DNA of 42,195 nt from Massilia sp. UBA2604 (GTDB lineage Bacteria; Pseudomonadota; Gammaproteobacteria; Burkholderiales; Burkholderiaceae_D): contig DDKG01000015.1 in the NCBI GenBank assembly GCA_002339265.1, positions 1-42,195 on the forward strand, read 5' to 3'. This document shows, piece by piece, positions 1-8,286 of the stretch (the stretch's first letter is position 1; each line of letters opens with the position of its first letter). Both the position numbers and the translations under genes were made by a program. The notes under the pieces were generated by a model. The model was not told where the DNA came from. It ran no database searches and was given only the letters and a program-made list of their open reading frames with translations.

Positions 1-155
1 GGCTGGCGCACGTTCTGGTACAGCAGGTCCTCGAACACGGCGCGCGACTTCTTGAAGCCGTTGGTGCTGACGTTGGCGAGGTTGTTCGAAATGACGTCCA
101 GGTTGGTCTGCTGGGCTTCCAGACCGGTCTTGGCGATGTACAGCGAACGAATCAT
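1..155 (-). CDS. flgG: Flagellar distal-rod protein FlgG, 5' part only
   Basis: Only the first 51 codons lie in the window; the gene runs off the left edge. The visible start reads [16 protein letters not shown] and continues with the rod/hook-family signature [16 protein letters not shown], which folds into the N-terminal D0 helix that bundles with its neighbours in the axial structure. FlgG forms the distal rod that crosses the peptidoglycan and outer membrane. The ATG at 155 is preceded by GGAGAATGCC, a good ribosome-binding site; an ATG five bases upstream is out of frame and closes at once. It is the last gene seen of the minus-strand flgBCDEFG run, 64 bases after flgF. Confidence 0.93.
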   Translation of the reverse strand, partial: MIRSLYIAKTGLEAQQTNLDVISNNLANVSTNGFKKSRAVFEDLLYQNVRQ

Positions 156-219
156 GGCATTCTCCTATTGGTGGCAGGCGAACACCGCCACGCACAATAG
201 AATTATGCCGGGGCAACTA

Positions 220-960
220 TCAATTCAAAGCGAGGATCTGGGTCGCTTTTGCGGCGTTATTCTCGGCGTTCTTCAACAGGCTCATTTGCGTGTCGAACGA
301 CCTTGCCAGGGAGATCATGTCGACCATGCAATCGACCGGATTCACGTTGCTGCCTTCGAGCGCCCCGCCCGCCACCCGCACATTCGGGTCGGCCTGAGCG
401 TTGCCGCCGTCCTTCAGGCGGAACAGGCCGTCGTCGCCCCGCACCAGGTCAGCATCAAGCGGGTTGACCAGCTTCAGGCGGCCGAGCACGGCCGGGGCGG
501 CCGGCGAATCGACGTTGGAAATGGTCGAGATGGTGCCGTCGCCGCCCACCGTCACGGTGGCGTCGGGCGGAATGGTGATCGGACCACCCTCGCCGGCGAT
601 GGTCTGGCCGGAGGCGGTGGTCAGCACGCCGTTAGGGCTCATCTGCAGCGAACCGTTGCGGGTGTAGGCTTCGGTACCGTCCGGCATCTGCACCGCAAGC
701 CAGCCCTGTCCCTTCACCGCCACGTCCAGGTCGCGCCCCGTCACCTGCAGCGCGCCCGACGAGAAATCGCTGCCGGCGGTCGAGTCGACCACGAAGGCGC
801 GCGTCGGCAGACCCGGGCCCTGCACCGGCGCGGCGCGGAACATGTCCATCTGGGCGCGAAAGCCGGTGGTGCTGACGTTGGCCAGGTTGTTCGAGGTCGT
901 GGCCTGCTGCTCGAGGATGTGCTTGGCGCCGGAGGCGGCGGTGTAGATCAGGCGGTCCAT
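220..960 (-). CDS. flgF: Flagellar proximal-rod protein FlgF
   Basis: The 246-residue product begins MDRLIYTAASGAKHIL and carries the axial-protein signature [12 protein letters not shown] at residues 24-35. The C-terminal D0 helix segment is ISLARSFDTQMSLLKNAE. The central domain holds the TRNGSLQMSPNGVLTT stretch shared by FlgF, FlgG and FlgE. FlgF is a proximal-rod subunit assembled in the periplasm after export through the flagellar type III system. Length matches the family (about 250). It follows flgE by 86 bases, and that gap contains a REP palindrome, which is unusual inside this otherwise tight operon. Confidence 0.95.
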   Translation of the reverse strand: MDRLIYTAASGAKHILEQQATTSNNLANVSTTGFRAQMDMFRAAPVQGPGLPTRAFVVDSTAGSDFSSGALQVTGRDLDVAVKGQGWLAVQMPDGTEAYTRNGSLQMSPNGVLTTASGQTIAGEGGPITIPPDATVTVGGDGTISTISNVDSPAAPAVLGRLKLVNPLDADLVRGDDGLFRLKDGGNAQADPNVRVAGGALEGSNVNPVDCMVDMISLARSFDTQMSLLKNAENNAAKATQILALN

Positions 961-1000
961 GGTGGTCCTTGGCTTATGGGACTGTAACGCTTACTTTTTA

Positions 1001-1030
1001 TACTTGGGTCCCCGCCTGCGCGGGGACGAC
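1001..1030. repeat. REP palindrome, single copy, inverted orientation
   Basis: The stem GTCCCCGC (1008-1015), loop CTGC and stem GCGGGGAC (1020-1027) form a perfect 8-bp hairpin flanked by the family's asymmetric tails, CTTGG on the left and GACG on the right. It belongs to the same family as the elements near 6.1, 8.1, 17.2 and 31.8 kb, and is the only unpaired copy. It lies between flgE and flgF. Confidence 0.85.
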
Positions 1031-1046
1031 GGCTTATGTGTCAGGC

Positions 1047-2597
1047 TTAACGCAGGTTGACCAGCGTCTGCATCACCGAATCCTGCGTCTTGATGGTCTG
1101 CGAGTTGGCCTGGTACACGCGCTGCGCGGTGATCATGTTGACCAGCTCGGCCGTCAGGTCGACGCTCGACGCCTCGGTGGCGTTCGATTGCATCACGCCC
1201 ATGCCGCCGGTGCCGGCCACGCCGATCAGCGGCACACCCGAGTTGGCCGATTCGGCCCAGGCGTTGTTACCCAGCGGCTCCAGTCCATTCGGGTTGCTGA
1301 AGTTGGCCAGCACGACCTGCCCCAGCGCCTTGGTCTGGCCGTTGCTGTACTGGCCCAGGATGGTGCCGTCGGCGCCGGTGGTGAAGCGCTGCAGCGCGCC
1401 CGGCTTGTAGCCGTCCTGCTCGATGCGCTTTTCGCTGGTGGCGGTGCCGTACTGGGTAGTGCCGGCGAAATCGATCTGCACCTTCAGCAACGCATCGGCG
1501 CCGGTCGCCGGCACCACCGGGATGGCGAAGTCGAACTTGCCGTTCTTGCCGTCCGAGTTGCCGCTCTCGGCCATGTTCAGCGAACCGTTGGTATTGAATA
1601 TCAGGGAACCGACGGCTTTCCCTTCCATCTTGAGTTCCTTGGCGATCGCGGCATCGATGTCGGCCGGGGTCGCGCCCGGCACCGCGGCTGCGGCGAGCGC
1701 CGCTGCGCTGACCTCGGCGGCATTGCCCGACGCCGCATACTTCGGATCGAGTTCACCGGCCTCGGCCGTGATCGCAGCGGCGGCGGCGCGCGCATACTCG
1801 GCCGCCGCGGCAGTCACGTCGGCCGGGACTTTCGGCACCGCGTTGTTCGCGGTGGTCCACGTCGCGTTCGCCGCGACCGATGCTTCGTCGGTCTGGGTCA
1901 CGCCGACGGCTGCCAGTGCGTTCAGTTCGGTGCCGTCCTTCGACGCATAGACATTCCAGACTTCCGGATTGTCCTTGTCGCGCACGTAATAGGTCGACAG
2001 CGTGTGCGAATTGCCCAGCGTGTCATACACGGCCATCGGCACCTGCTTGTTGTAGGTGGTCGGGTCGCTCGGGTCGAACGGCGAGTTGGCCGGCGCGGTC
2101 GAGCGCGAATCGAGCTGCAGCTGGATCAGGCCCTTGGTGGAGACCTTCGGCGGCTGGTCCGAGGTGTCGATGCGCAGCGGCACCGGCGCGCCGGCGGCCA
2201 GCTGGCCATTGGCGCCGAGACCGTAGCCGGTCAGCTTGGCGCCCTGGGCGTTGACGATATAGCCCTGCTTGTCGAGCGAGAACTGGCCATTGCGCGAATA
2301 CTGCACCACGCCGGCCTGCTCGACGCGGAAGAAACCGGCGCCGTTGATGGCGATGTCGAGCGGATTGTTCGACGATTCGATATTACCCTGGGTGAATTGC
2401 TGGGCGATGGCAGCCACCTTGACGCCGATACCGGCCTGGGTGCCGCCCGCGCCGTTGAGCGCGCTCGCATAAACGTCGGCGAACTGGGCGGTCGATCCTT
2501 TGAAACCGACGGTGCTGGCGTTGGCGATATTGTTGCCGATGACGTCAAGCGATTTAGCTGCAGCATTCAAGCCGCTCAAGCCTTGTTGGAAAGACAT
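1047..2597 (-). CDS. flgE: Flagellar hook protein FlgE, enlarged by an Ala-rich insertion
   Basis: This is the subunit of the hook, the universal joint between rod and filament. The 516-residue product starts MSFQQGLSGLNAAAKSLDVI with the signature NNIANASTVGFKGS (residues 22-35). It ends in the D0 helix (ELVNMITAQRVYQANSQTIK and on). Enterobacterial FlgE is near 400 residues; most of the extra length is a segment at about residues 225-325 that is extremely alanine-rich (runs such as AAAAEYARAAAAAITAEAG) and sits in the surface-exposed middle domains. The ends are intact, so polymerisation should be preserved. The start is 41 bases after flgD. Confidence 0.95.
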   Translation of the reverse strand: MSFQQGLSGLNAAAKSLDVIGNNIANASTVGFKGSTAQFADVYASALNGAGGTQAGIGVKVAAIAQQFTQGNIESSNNPLDIAINGAGFFRVEQAGVVQYSRNGQFSLDKQGYIVNAQGAKLTGYGLGANGQLAAGAPVPLRIDTSDQPPKVSTKGLIQLQLDSRSTAPANSPFDPSDPTTYNKQVPMAVYDTLGNSHTLSTYYVRDKDNPEVWNVYASKDGTELNALAAVGVTQTDEASVAANATWTTANNAVPKVPADVTAAAAEYARAAAAAITAEAGELDPKYAASGNAAEVSAAALAAAAVPGATPADIDAAIAKELKMEGKAVGSLIFNTNGSLNMAESGNSDGKNGKFDFAIPVVPATGADALLKVQIDFAGTTQYGTATSEKRIEQDGYKPGALQRFTTGADGTILGQYSNGQTKALGQVVLANFSNPNGLEPLGNNAWAESANSGVPLIGVAGTGGMGVMQSNATEASSVDLTAELVNMITAQRVYQANSQTIKTQDSVMQTLVNLR

Positions 2598-2638
2598 GGT
2601 AGTACTCCTGAATAAGGGTAGAGAGTAAGCGGCTCGGC

Positions 2639-3355
2639 TTACATGACTTGTTTGATATCGGACAGGGAGACGGCTCCCTTGCCCGGCAGGTTCAACTTGA
2701 CGCCGTCCTTGCCACCAGTGGTGACGCTGGCGACGCTGTCGAACGACAGGGTCTTGGCATCCTTGATGACTTCGCCGCCGCGGCTGGCGATCACGCGGAA
2801 GGTATAGGCGCCGTCCGGCAGCACGATCGGCTTGCCGTCGGCGTCGACCTTGGTGGCGTCCGGCACGCCGTCCCAGGCGATCGGAATGATGCCGGCGTCC
2901 TGTTCGCCCAGTTCGAGCGACGCCACGTCCTTGCCGGTCTTGGGATCGACGACCACGACCTGCACCTTGTCGGCCGGGGTTTCCAGCTCCACGCCCAGGA
3001 TCGCCTGGCTCTTGTGCAGCAGGATGCCCTCGCCTTCGACCAGCACGCCGTTGCCGATCAGCTGGGTGGCTTGCAGCGACTCGGTCGACTGGTAGCTGGT
3101 CTTGAGCGATTCCAGGGTGGTGTTCAGCTTGTTCACGCCGGTCACGGTCTGCAGCTGGGCCAGCTGGCTGGTCATCTGCGCGTTGTCCATCGGGCTGAGC
3201 GGATCCTGGTTCTTGAGCTGGGTTACCAGCATTGTCATGAACTTGTCGGTGTCGGCCTGGACGCTGTCGGTCTCGGTCTTGGCCTTGGCGTTCATTGCCG
3301 ACTGCAGGTCGGCGATATTCGAAGTCGGGCTCTGGGAGCTGATCGGGCTGGTCAT
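2639..3355 (-). CDS. flgD: Hook-cap scaffold protein FlgD
   Basis: FlgD caps the growing hook and is needed for FlgE polymerisation, then is discarded. The 238-residue product carries the conserved N-terminal block DTDKFMTMLVTQLKNQDPLS (from about residue 35) followed by PMDNAQMTSQLAQLQTV, the family's export/cap region. The Ig-like/FlgD-tudor C-terminal part includes LPDGAYTFRV and ends LSDIKQVM. Length is normal. It lies 15 bases after flgC and 41 before flgE, in the same transcription unit. Confidence 0.95.
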   Translation of the reverse strand: MTSPISSQSPTSNIADLQSAMNAKAKTETDSVQADTDKFMTMLVTQLKNQDPLSPMDNAQMTSQLAQLQTVTGVNKLNTTLESLKTSYQSTESLQATQLIGNGVLVEGEGILLHKSQAILGVELETPADKVQVVVVDPKTGKDVASLELGEQDAGIIPIAWDGVPDATKVDADGKPIVLPDGAYTFRVIASRGGEVIKDAKTLSFDSVASVTTGGKDGVKLNLPGKGAVSLSDIKQVM

Positions 3356-3370
3356 GGTAGCGATAAAAGG

Positions 3371-3772
3371 TTATTGGCCGATGGTCAGGGTCTTGAGCAG
3401 CATGGTCTTGGCTGCATTCATGGTTTCGACGTTGGTCTGGTAGGAGCGCGAGGCCGACAGCATGTTGACCATCTCGTCGACCACGTTCACGTTGGGCATC
3501 GACACATAGCCCTTGTCGTCGGCCATCGGATGCTTGGGGTCATACACCTGCTTGAGCGGCGACGGGTCTTCGACCACTTCGCGCACCCGCACGCCGGTGG
3601 CGCCCGAGGCGGTCGGCACCGATTCGAACACGACCGCCTTGGCGCGGTAGGCTTCGCCGGTGGGCGAGCTGGCGCTGTCGGCGTTGGCCAGGTTGCTGGC
3701 GGTGGTGTTCAGGCGCTGGGCCTGGGCGCTCATCGCCGAGCCCGACACATTGAAGATATTGAATAGCGACAT
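3371..3772 (-). CDS. flgC: Flagellar proximal-rod protein FlgC
   Basis: The 133-residue product begins [20 protein letters not shown] and shows [20 protein letters not shown], the FlgC version of the axial signature. The C-terminal helix contains [20 protein letters not shown]. FlgC is a short rod subunit without a large middle domain, and the length is typical (about 135). It is spaced 14 bases after flgB and 15 before flgD. Confidence 0.96.
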   Translation of the reverse strand: MSLFNIFNVSGSAMSAQAQRLNTTASNLANADSASSPTGEAYRAKAVVFESVPTASGATGVRVREVVEDPSPLKQVYDPKHPMADDKGYVSMPNVNVVDEMVNMLSASRSYQTNVETMNAAKTMLLKTLTIGQ

Positions 3773-3786
3773 AGTTAATCAGCCCC

Positions 3787-4203
3787 TTATTGGCTCTGCA
3801 GCGCCGTCATCAGGCCCTTGAGCTGGCTGTTGATCATCATGACCCCGGCCTCGTAGCGCAGCGCGTTGTCGGCGAACTGGTTGCGCTCGACGTCCATGTC
3901 GACGGTGTTGCCGTCGACGCTGCCTTGCACCACGCCGCGGTACAGCACCGGCGTGCCATTGGCCAGGGTGTCGCCGGTGGCGGCGCCCTTCGGCATATGG
4001 TTGTTATTCGTGGTGTTCATCGCGCCGGCGTTCTTGCCGCCACCCATCGCGTTCTGCAGGGCGCTGGCGAAGTCGATGTCGCGCGCCTTGTAGTTGGGCG
4101 TGTCGGCGTTGGCGATGTTCGACGCCAGCAGTTCCTGGCGCTGCGAGCGCAGGGACAGTGCGGTTTCATTGAAACGCAGGTAGTTGTCGAGATTGCCGAT
4201 CAT
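3787..4203 (-). CDS. flgB: Flagellar proximal-rod protein FlgB
   Basis: The start is placed at the ATG at 4203 (MIGNLDNYLRFNETALSL), which follows GGAGGCAGC. A longer reading from 4245 adds 14 residues with no conserved features. The resulting 138-residue protein matches normal FlgB length and carries NIANADTPNYK at residues 29-39 and the C-terminal helix LRYEAGVMMINSQLKGLMTA. FlgB is the first rod subunit, at the base of the rod next to FliE. It heads the minus-strand rod/hook operon, and flgA reads away from it across a 168-base gap. Confidence 0.94.
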   Translation of the reverse strand: MIGNLDNYLRFNETALSLRSQRQELLASNIANADTPNYKARDIDFASALQNAMGGGKNAGAMNTTNNNHMPKGAATGDTLANGTPVLYRGVVQGSVDGNTVDMDVERNQFADNALRYEAGVMMINSQLKGLMTALQSQ

Positions 4204-4371
4204 GCTGCCTCCGGGTCTAGGGCTGGTTGGGACAGAAGCGATCATACGGACCAGGCGGCAACACCAATCGACGGATAAGGAGGTGGAAATCCCCCGCTAT
4301 TCAATGTTTCACTACGGAATCATTAGACCTAAGATTGCAGCATTCCCGATCTCCCTTCAACTGGAATCACG

Positions 4372-5073
4372 ATGAAACAGCAATTTGTCGCTTTTTCGCT
4401 GCTCGCCTTATTGGTTGGCGGCGCCCAGGCGCAACAGACGCCCGCCGCCGGGCGCCAGAAGCCGGAAAGCCTGCGCGCGGTCGCCGAGCAGTTCCTCAAG
4501 ACACAGAGCGCCGGCTTGCCGGGCCAGGTGACGGTGAAGGTCGGCGGCGTCGACCCGCGCCTGAGCCTGCCCGCCTGCCCGGCGCCGGAAGCCTTCCTGC
4601 AACCCGGCGCCCGCCCCTGGGGCAAGACCACGGTGGGCGTACGCTGCAGCGCGCCGGCCTGGTCGCTCTACCTGCAGGCGCAGGTGAGCGTGGTGACTGA
4701 CTACGTCGCCGCCGCCGTGCCGCTGGCCCAGGGCCAGCCGCTGGACCAGAGCCAGCTGGTGCTGGTGAAGGCCGACATCGCCGCCATGCCAAACGGCATC
4801 ATCACCGACATGGCGCAGGCAATCGGCCGCACCCCGACCATCTCGCTGCCGGCCGGCACCGCGCTGCGCACCGATACGCTGCGCGCGCAACAGGTGATCA
4901 AGCAGGGCCAGGCGGTACGACTGGTATCGCGCGGTTCGAACTTTTCGGTGACAAGCGAGGCGAAGGCGATCAACAACGCCAGCGACGGCCAGGTGGTGCA
5001 GGTGCGCACCCAGTCCGGCACCGTCGTCAGCGGCCTGGCGCGCAACGGCGGGATGGTGGAAATAGTTCTCTAA
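4372..5073 (+). CDS. flgA: P-ring assembly chaperone FlgA
   Basis: FlgA is the periplasmic chaperone for FlgI during P-ring assembly. The 233-residue product has a clear Sec signal peptide (MKQQFVAFSLLALLVGGAQA, cleavage expected before QQTP), an N-terminal domain with two cysteines (LPACPAPEAF and VRCSAPAW), and a C-terminal SAF domain (VPLAQGQPLDQSQLVLVKAD to the end). The ending SGTVVSGLARNGGMVEIVL is typical of the family. It is transcribed divergently from flgB and followed by flgM after 118 bases that contain a sigma-28 site. Confidence 0.94.
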   Translation: MKQQFVAFSLLALLVGGAQAQQTPAAGRQKPESLRAVAEQFLKTQSAGLPGQVTVKVGGVDPRLSLPACPAPEAFLQPGARPWGKTTVGVRCSAPAWSLYLQAQVSVVTDYVAAAVPLAQGQPLDQSQLVLVKADIAAMPNGIITDMAQAIGRTPTISLPAGTALRTDTLRAQQVIKQGQAVRLVSRGSNFSVTSEAKAINNASDGQVVQVRTQSGTVVSGLARNGGMVEIVL

Positions 5074-5115
5074 AGTAATTGTGGGTTTTGACGCATCGAT
5101 TTCGTGTTGGATCGC

Positions 5116-5142
5116 TAAAGTTTGTAAAGGCGCAGCCGTTAC
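5116..5142 (+). promoter_or_regulatory. Sigma-28 (FliA) promoter before flgM
   Basis: TAAAGTTT (5116-5123), an 11-base spacer, then GCCGTTAC (5135-5142). The family consensus is TAAAGTTT-N11-GCCGATAA: the -35 half is exact, the spacing is exact and the -10 half matches at six of eight. It lies 49 bases before the flgM start. It would let FliA drive its own anti-sigma factor, the usual arrangement for late flagellar genes. Confidence 0.8.
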
Positions 5143-5191
5143 ATCAAGCAGATCCCGGAGCTTGTAGCTTCGAACCGAGAAGGATGATGCT

Positions 5192-5506
5192 GTGAAAATC
5201 AACGATACGCTCAAGGGCAACCCCGGCCTCCAGCCGGCGACCACGCAGACGAATACCGCGCGTGGCGCCGACAAGGCCGCAACGACGGCGCCGACGACCC
5301 AGGCGCAGACCGACAGCGTGCGGCTGTCCTCGCAAGGCCAGGCCATGGCCAATGCGGTGGGCGGCGGCGCGCAGGTGTTCGACGCAAAGAAAGTAGAACG
5401 CATCAAGATGGCCATCGCCGATGGCCAGTTCCAAGTCAACTCCGAGAAAGTGGCGGACGGCTTGCTAGAAACCGTACGCGACTTGCTCCATTCAAGACAA
5501 CGCTAA
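5192..5506 (+). CDS. flgM: Anti-sigma-28 factor FlgM
   Basis: FlgM binds and holds FliA inactive until the hook-basal body is finished, then is exported through the flagellar channel. The 104-residue product begins MKINDTLKG from a GTG start (5192) preceded by AAGGATG. It has a disordered Thr/Ala-rich N-terminal half and the conserved C-terminal binding segment (KVERIKMAIADGQFQVNSEK, then VADGLLETVRDLL). A serine-rich DSVRLSSQGQ stretch links the halves. flgN starts three bases after its stop, and a sigma-28 site lies just upstream. Confidence 0.93.
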   Translation: MKINDTLKGNPGLQPATTQTNTARGADKAATTAPTTQAQTDSVRLSSQGQAMANAVGGGAQVFDAKKVERIKMAIADGQFQVNSEKVADGLLETVRDLLHSRQR

Positions 5507-5509
5507 ACC

Positions 5510-5980
5510 ATGACTCCGAGCCCGACCCAGACCATTGCCGCCGAACACCAGCACCTCGATGCCCTCGTGGCATTGATGAAACAGGAACAGCAATCGCTGG
5601 TGTCGCTCGACGCCGACGAGCTGTCCAGCCTGACCACGCAAAAGAATGCGCTGCTGGCCAGCCTGTCGGGCCTGTCGCAACAGCGCCACGCGGCGCTGCG
5701 GGCAGCGGGATGCGAAGGATCGGAAGCGGGCATGGAGCCATGGCTGGCCGCCAGCAACGACGGCGATGCGCGGGAGCAATGGCAGCGCATGCTGCACGCT
5801 GCCCGCGAAGCAAAAGAACTCAACCGCGTCAACGGCATGCTGATCAGCAAGCAACTGGCGCACAACCAGGGCGTGCTCAACGCCCTGCGCACCCCGACCA
5901 ATGCGCCGACCGGCGCGATCTATGGCGCCAGCGGCCAGACCATGGGGTTGGGAGTGTCAAAGCGGTATGTCGTCGGCTAA
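5510..5980 (+). CDS. flgN: Flagellar export chaperone FlgN
   Basis: FlgN is the cytoplasmic chaperone of the hook-filament junction proteins FlgK and FlgL. The 156-residue product is predicted to be mostly helical (TIAAEHQHLDALVALMKQEQ, then SLVSLDADELSSLTTQKNAL). The C-terminal part has the motif NRVNGMLISKQLAHNQGVLN followed by a flexible tail ending in SKRYVVG. Identification rests on this helix pattern and on position directly after flgM, where flgN normally sits. Confidence 0.88.
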   Translation: MTPSPTQTIAAEHQHLDALVALMKQEQQSLVSLDADELSSLTTQKNALLASLSGLSQQRHAALRAAGCEGSEAGMEPWLAASNDGDAREQWQRMLHAAREAKELNRVNGMLISKQLAHNQGVLNALRTPTNAPTGAIYGASGQTMGLGVSKRYVVG

Positions 5981-6057
5981 AAGCCACAATAAACATTCCT
6001 GCCAGCAAAGCATCGTGGGCATAATACAGGCTGATGCCGGCGGCAACGAACATTAAG

Positions 6058-6090
6058 ACGTCGTTCCCGCGCAGGCGGGAACCCAAGTTT
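6058..6090. repeat. REP palindrome, forward copy of a doublet
   Basis: Hairpin TTCCCGC (6064-6070), loop GCAG, GCGGGAA (6075-6081), preceded by ACGTCG and followed by CCCAAGTTT. It faces the composite inverted copy at 6115-6168. Both lie between flgN and the GGDEF gene. Confidence 0.88.
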
Positions 6091-6114
6091 TTAGCGTCAT
6101 TGGTACGCTGGCAG

Positions 6115-6168
6115 ACTTGGGGGGAACTGTGCCAGTGGCACAGTTCCCGCCTGCGCGGGAACGACGTG
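6115..6168. repeat. Composite REP: inverted copy fused to a 27-base palindrome
   Basis: A REP hairpin (TTCCCGC at 6144-6150, loop CTGC, GCGGGAA to 6161) shares its TTCCC with a perfect palindrome at 6122-6148, GGGAACTGTGCCA-G-TGGCACAGTTCCC. The two hairpins overlap and cannot form together. The TGCCA-G-TGGCA centre recurs in the composite copies at 8126-8180 and, on the other strand, at 31725-31781. Confidence 0.85.
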
Positions 6169-6230
6169 CTGCTGCTAACGACCAGATTTTTCTGCTATCT
6201 GAACGCTCCTCGCGCACAGGTCCGTTTTCC

Positions 6231-7466
6231 ATGCTCGCCACCCAGCAGATCTTCCTGATCGCTTCCCTGCTCTGTTTTCTCGTCTTCCTGGCCCTGCTGG
6301 CGGCCGGGTCGGAGAACGTGCGGGGCATGCGCGCCATGCTGGCGTCCACCGTGCTGGGGCTGATCGGCAATCTGCTGTACGCCTTCGGGCGCGAACTGCC
6401 GCCGGCGCTGGCCTATGAGGTGGCGAACATGGCCTATGCCGGCGCCGGCGCCGCGCTGGCGGCCGGCTACCGCCAGCTGGCCGGCCTGCCGGCCCGCATC
6501 AAGCCGCTGGCCCTGCTGGTGGGCGCGGTCGGCCTGCTGATCGCGTTGTTCCATTATCGTTTCGACTCCTTCGCCGCACGCAGCGCCGTGGCTTCGCTGT
6601 TCCAGGCCGCCGTCTGCGCCGACATCGCGCGCAGCGTGCTGGCGCGCCGCGGCCCCGGCCCGGCGCAGCCGCTGGCCGACCAACAGGCAGAGCCGGCGCC
6701 GTCCGCGCTGAACAAGGTGCAGCGCTTCGTGCTGCTCATGTGCGGCCTGGTCGTGGCGGGCCACGCGGTGCGCATGGCCTGGCTGCTGCTGGCGGCCGAG
6801 CCGCCCGGCTCGCTGCTGGAACCGAGCAGCGCCAGCCTGGCAATCCTGACCGCCGCCGCGCTGGCGCTGCCGGCGCTGACCCTGGGCGGCCTGTTGACCA
6901 TGCACCGCTACATCCTGCACCAGGCCGAGTACATCGCCAACCACGACCACCTGACCGGCGCCTGGTCGCGCAAGGCCTTCTTCGAGCTCGCCGAACGCGA
7001 ACTGGCGCGCAGCCGGCGCAACGGCCAGCCGCTGGCCCTGATGCTGATCGACCTGGATCATTTCAAGGCCATCAACGACGGCGGCGGCCACGAAGCCGGC
7101 GACGTCGCCCTGCAACTGGTGGCCGAACGCGCCCGCGCCTCGCTGCGCGCACCCGACTGCATGGCGCGCCTGGGCGGCGACGAATTCGCGGTGCTGCTGC
7201 CGGAAACCACCCTGGCCCAGGCCTGCACGGTCGGCGAGAAGCTGCAGGCCGAGCTGCGCCAGCCGGCCGCCACCCTGCAGCGCCATGCCGGGCAAGCCCC
7301 GCTGACCCTGAGCATCGGCGTCACGACGATCCAGGCCGACGAGCCGTTCAAGGCCACCCTGGCGCGCGCGGACGCCGCGCTGTACGCGGCCAAGTCGGCC
7401 GGCCGCGACCAGGTGGTCGCGCTGGCGCCGCAGCTGCAGCCGATGCGGGCAACGCAACCGGCTTGA
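6231..7466 (+). CDS. Membrane-bound GGDEF diguanylate cyclase
   Basis: Makes the second messenger cyclic di-GMP from two GTP. The 411-residue reading from the ATG at 6231 has an N-terminal region of about six hydrophobic segments (residues 5-225, for example IFLIASLLCFLVFLALLA), then a short linker and a GGDEF domain starting at YIANHDHLTGAWSRKAFF. The active-site motif GGDEF is at residues 315-319 and a product-inhibition I-site RAPD at 306-309, exactly five residues ahead. Both are intact, so an active, feedback-controlled enzyme is expected. Upstream in-frame codons run back into a REP element and are unlikely to be translated. Location beside flgMN suggests control of motility, but the input signal is unknown. 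Confidence 0.88.
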   Translation: MLATQQIFLIASLLCFLVFLALLAAGSENVRGMRAMLASTVLGLIGNLLYAFGRELPPALAYEVANMAYAGAGAALAAGYRQLAGLPARIKPLALLVGAVGLLIALFHYRFDSFAARSAVASLFQAAVCADIARSVLARRGPGPAQPLADQQAEPAPSALNKVQRFVLLMCGLVVAGHAVRMAWLLLAAEPPGSLLEPSSASLAILTAAALALPALTLGGLLTMHRYILHQAEYIANHDHLTGAWSRKAFFELAERELARSRRNGQPLALMLIDLDHFKAINDGGGHEAGDVALQLVAERARASLRAPDCMARLGGDEFAVLLPETTLAQACTVGEKLQAELRQPAATLQRHAGQAPLTLSIGVTTIQADEPFKATLARADAALYAAKSAGRDQVVALAPQLQPMRATQPA

Positions 7467-7563
7467 ACGGAAAGTCCTACGCGCGGGCGCTCTCCCCTCC
7501 TATTGGGAAAGATGACGGATGAACCCAGATGGTCATTTTGTCAGCTGTGCCAAGGAGAGCATC

Positions 7564-8001
7564 ATGGAAGATAAAAAACCGAAGGACAACCAGCAGGATA
7601 ATCCGGACCAGGGCCTGCGCCAGGGCCGCGCCGATTCGTATGCGGGATTCGTGACCGACGATGACGCCGGCACGTCGAGCATCGGCTCAGGCAACCAGCA
7701 GTCCGGTATCCAGAGCAACTTCGCCAAGGCTTCGCCCGAAAGCAACGTCGGCCCGGCCGGCGCGGCGCAGAGCAGCCATGGCAATGCATCCGGACCGATT
7801 GCCGGCGGCGTGCTGGGCAAGTCGGAACAGGGACAAAGCAGCCAGTCGGAAATCGGCGGCGCGGCGACCGGCGGCTCGCCCGGCACCCACCTCGACCGGG
7901 CGACGCAGGATTATGTGGGGCGCGCCAGCGATGACAAGATCAGCGAGCGGCTGGCCAAGGGGGCCGAGAGTTCGGGGACGCCGGGGGATGGGCCGCGATA
8001 A
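7564..8001 (+). CDS. Hypothetical disordered hydrophilic protein
   Basis: The 145-residue product starts MEDKKPKDNQQDNPDQGLRQ at an ATG preceded by CCAAGGAGAGCATC, a good ribosome-binding site. It has no signal peptide, membrane segment or cysteine. It is rich in Gly, Ser, Gln and Ala (IGSGNQQSGIQSNFAKASPE, for example) and becomes more ordered at the end (HLDRATQDYVGRASDDKISE). It is not assigned to a family. Such low-complexity acidic proteins are sometimes stress- or desiccation-related, but nothing here proves that. It stands alone between a GGDEF gene and a REP doublet. Confidence 0.7.
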   Translation: MEDKKPKDNQQDNPDQGLRQGRADSYAGFVTDDDAGTSSIGSGNQQSGIQSNFAKASPESNVGPAGAAQSSHGNASGPIAGGVLGKSEQGQSSQSEIGGAATGGSPGTHLDRATQDYVGRASDDKISERLAKGAESSGTPGDGPR

Positions 8002-8050
8002 GGATGGTTGGCTGAATTTCAGCTGGCTGTCATCCTGCCCACAGCCTCTG

Positions 8051-8083
8051 CACGTCGTTCCCGCGCAGGCGGGAACCCAAGTT
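8051..8083. repeat. REP palindrome, forward copy of a doublet
   Basis: Hairpin TTCCCGC (from 8058), loop GCAG, GCGGGAA (to 8075), preceded by CACGTCG and followed by CCCAAGTT. It is paired with the inverted composite copy at 8126-8180. Confidence 0.88.
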
Positions 8084-8125
8084 CGTTGCGATGTGGCTCT
8101 GCTCAAACATCCCCTCAATGTCGGA

Positions 8126-8180
8126 AACTTGGGTTCCCGCCTGCGCGGGAAGTCGTTCCTGCCAGTGGCAGGAACGACGT
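8126..8180. repeat. Composite REP: inverted copy plus adjacent 27-base palindrome
   Basis: The REP hairpin (8134-8151) is followed directly by a perfect palindrome at 8152-8178, GTCGTTCCTGCCA-G-TGGCAGGAACGAC. Read on the other strand it matches the element at 31725-31781 over about 52 bases. The exceptions are one loop base and two pairs of arm positions that change together. Confidence 0.87.
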
Positions 8181-8253
8181 GGCTGGGCGGATGTCAACTC
8201 ATTTTCTGACGTCCTGATTGCACACCCTCCAGCAATACATTCGTACAAATGTT

Positions 8254-8259
8254 TATAAT
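8254..8259 (+). promoter_or_regulatory. Candidate -10 box for the ClC gene
   Basis: A perfect TATAAT lies 27 bases before the ClC start codon in a locally A/T-rich stretch. No good -35 hexamer is visible 16-18 bases upstream, so this is a candidate only. Confidence 0.4.
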
Positions 8260-8286
8260 GATGGCTTCCACTATTCATCGGCCATC

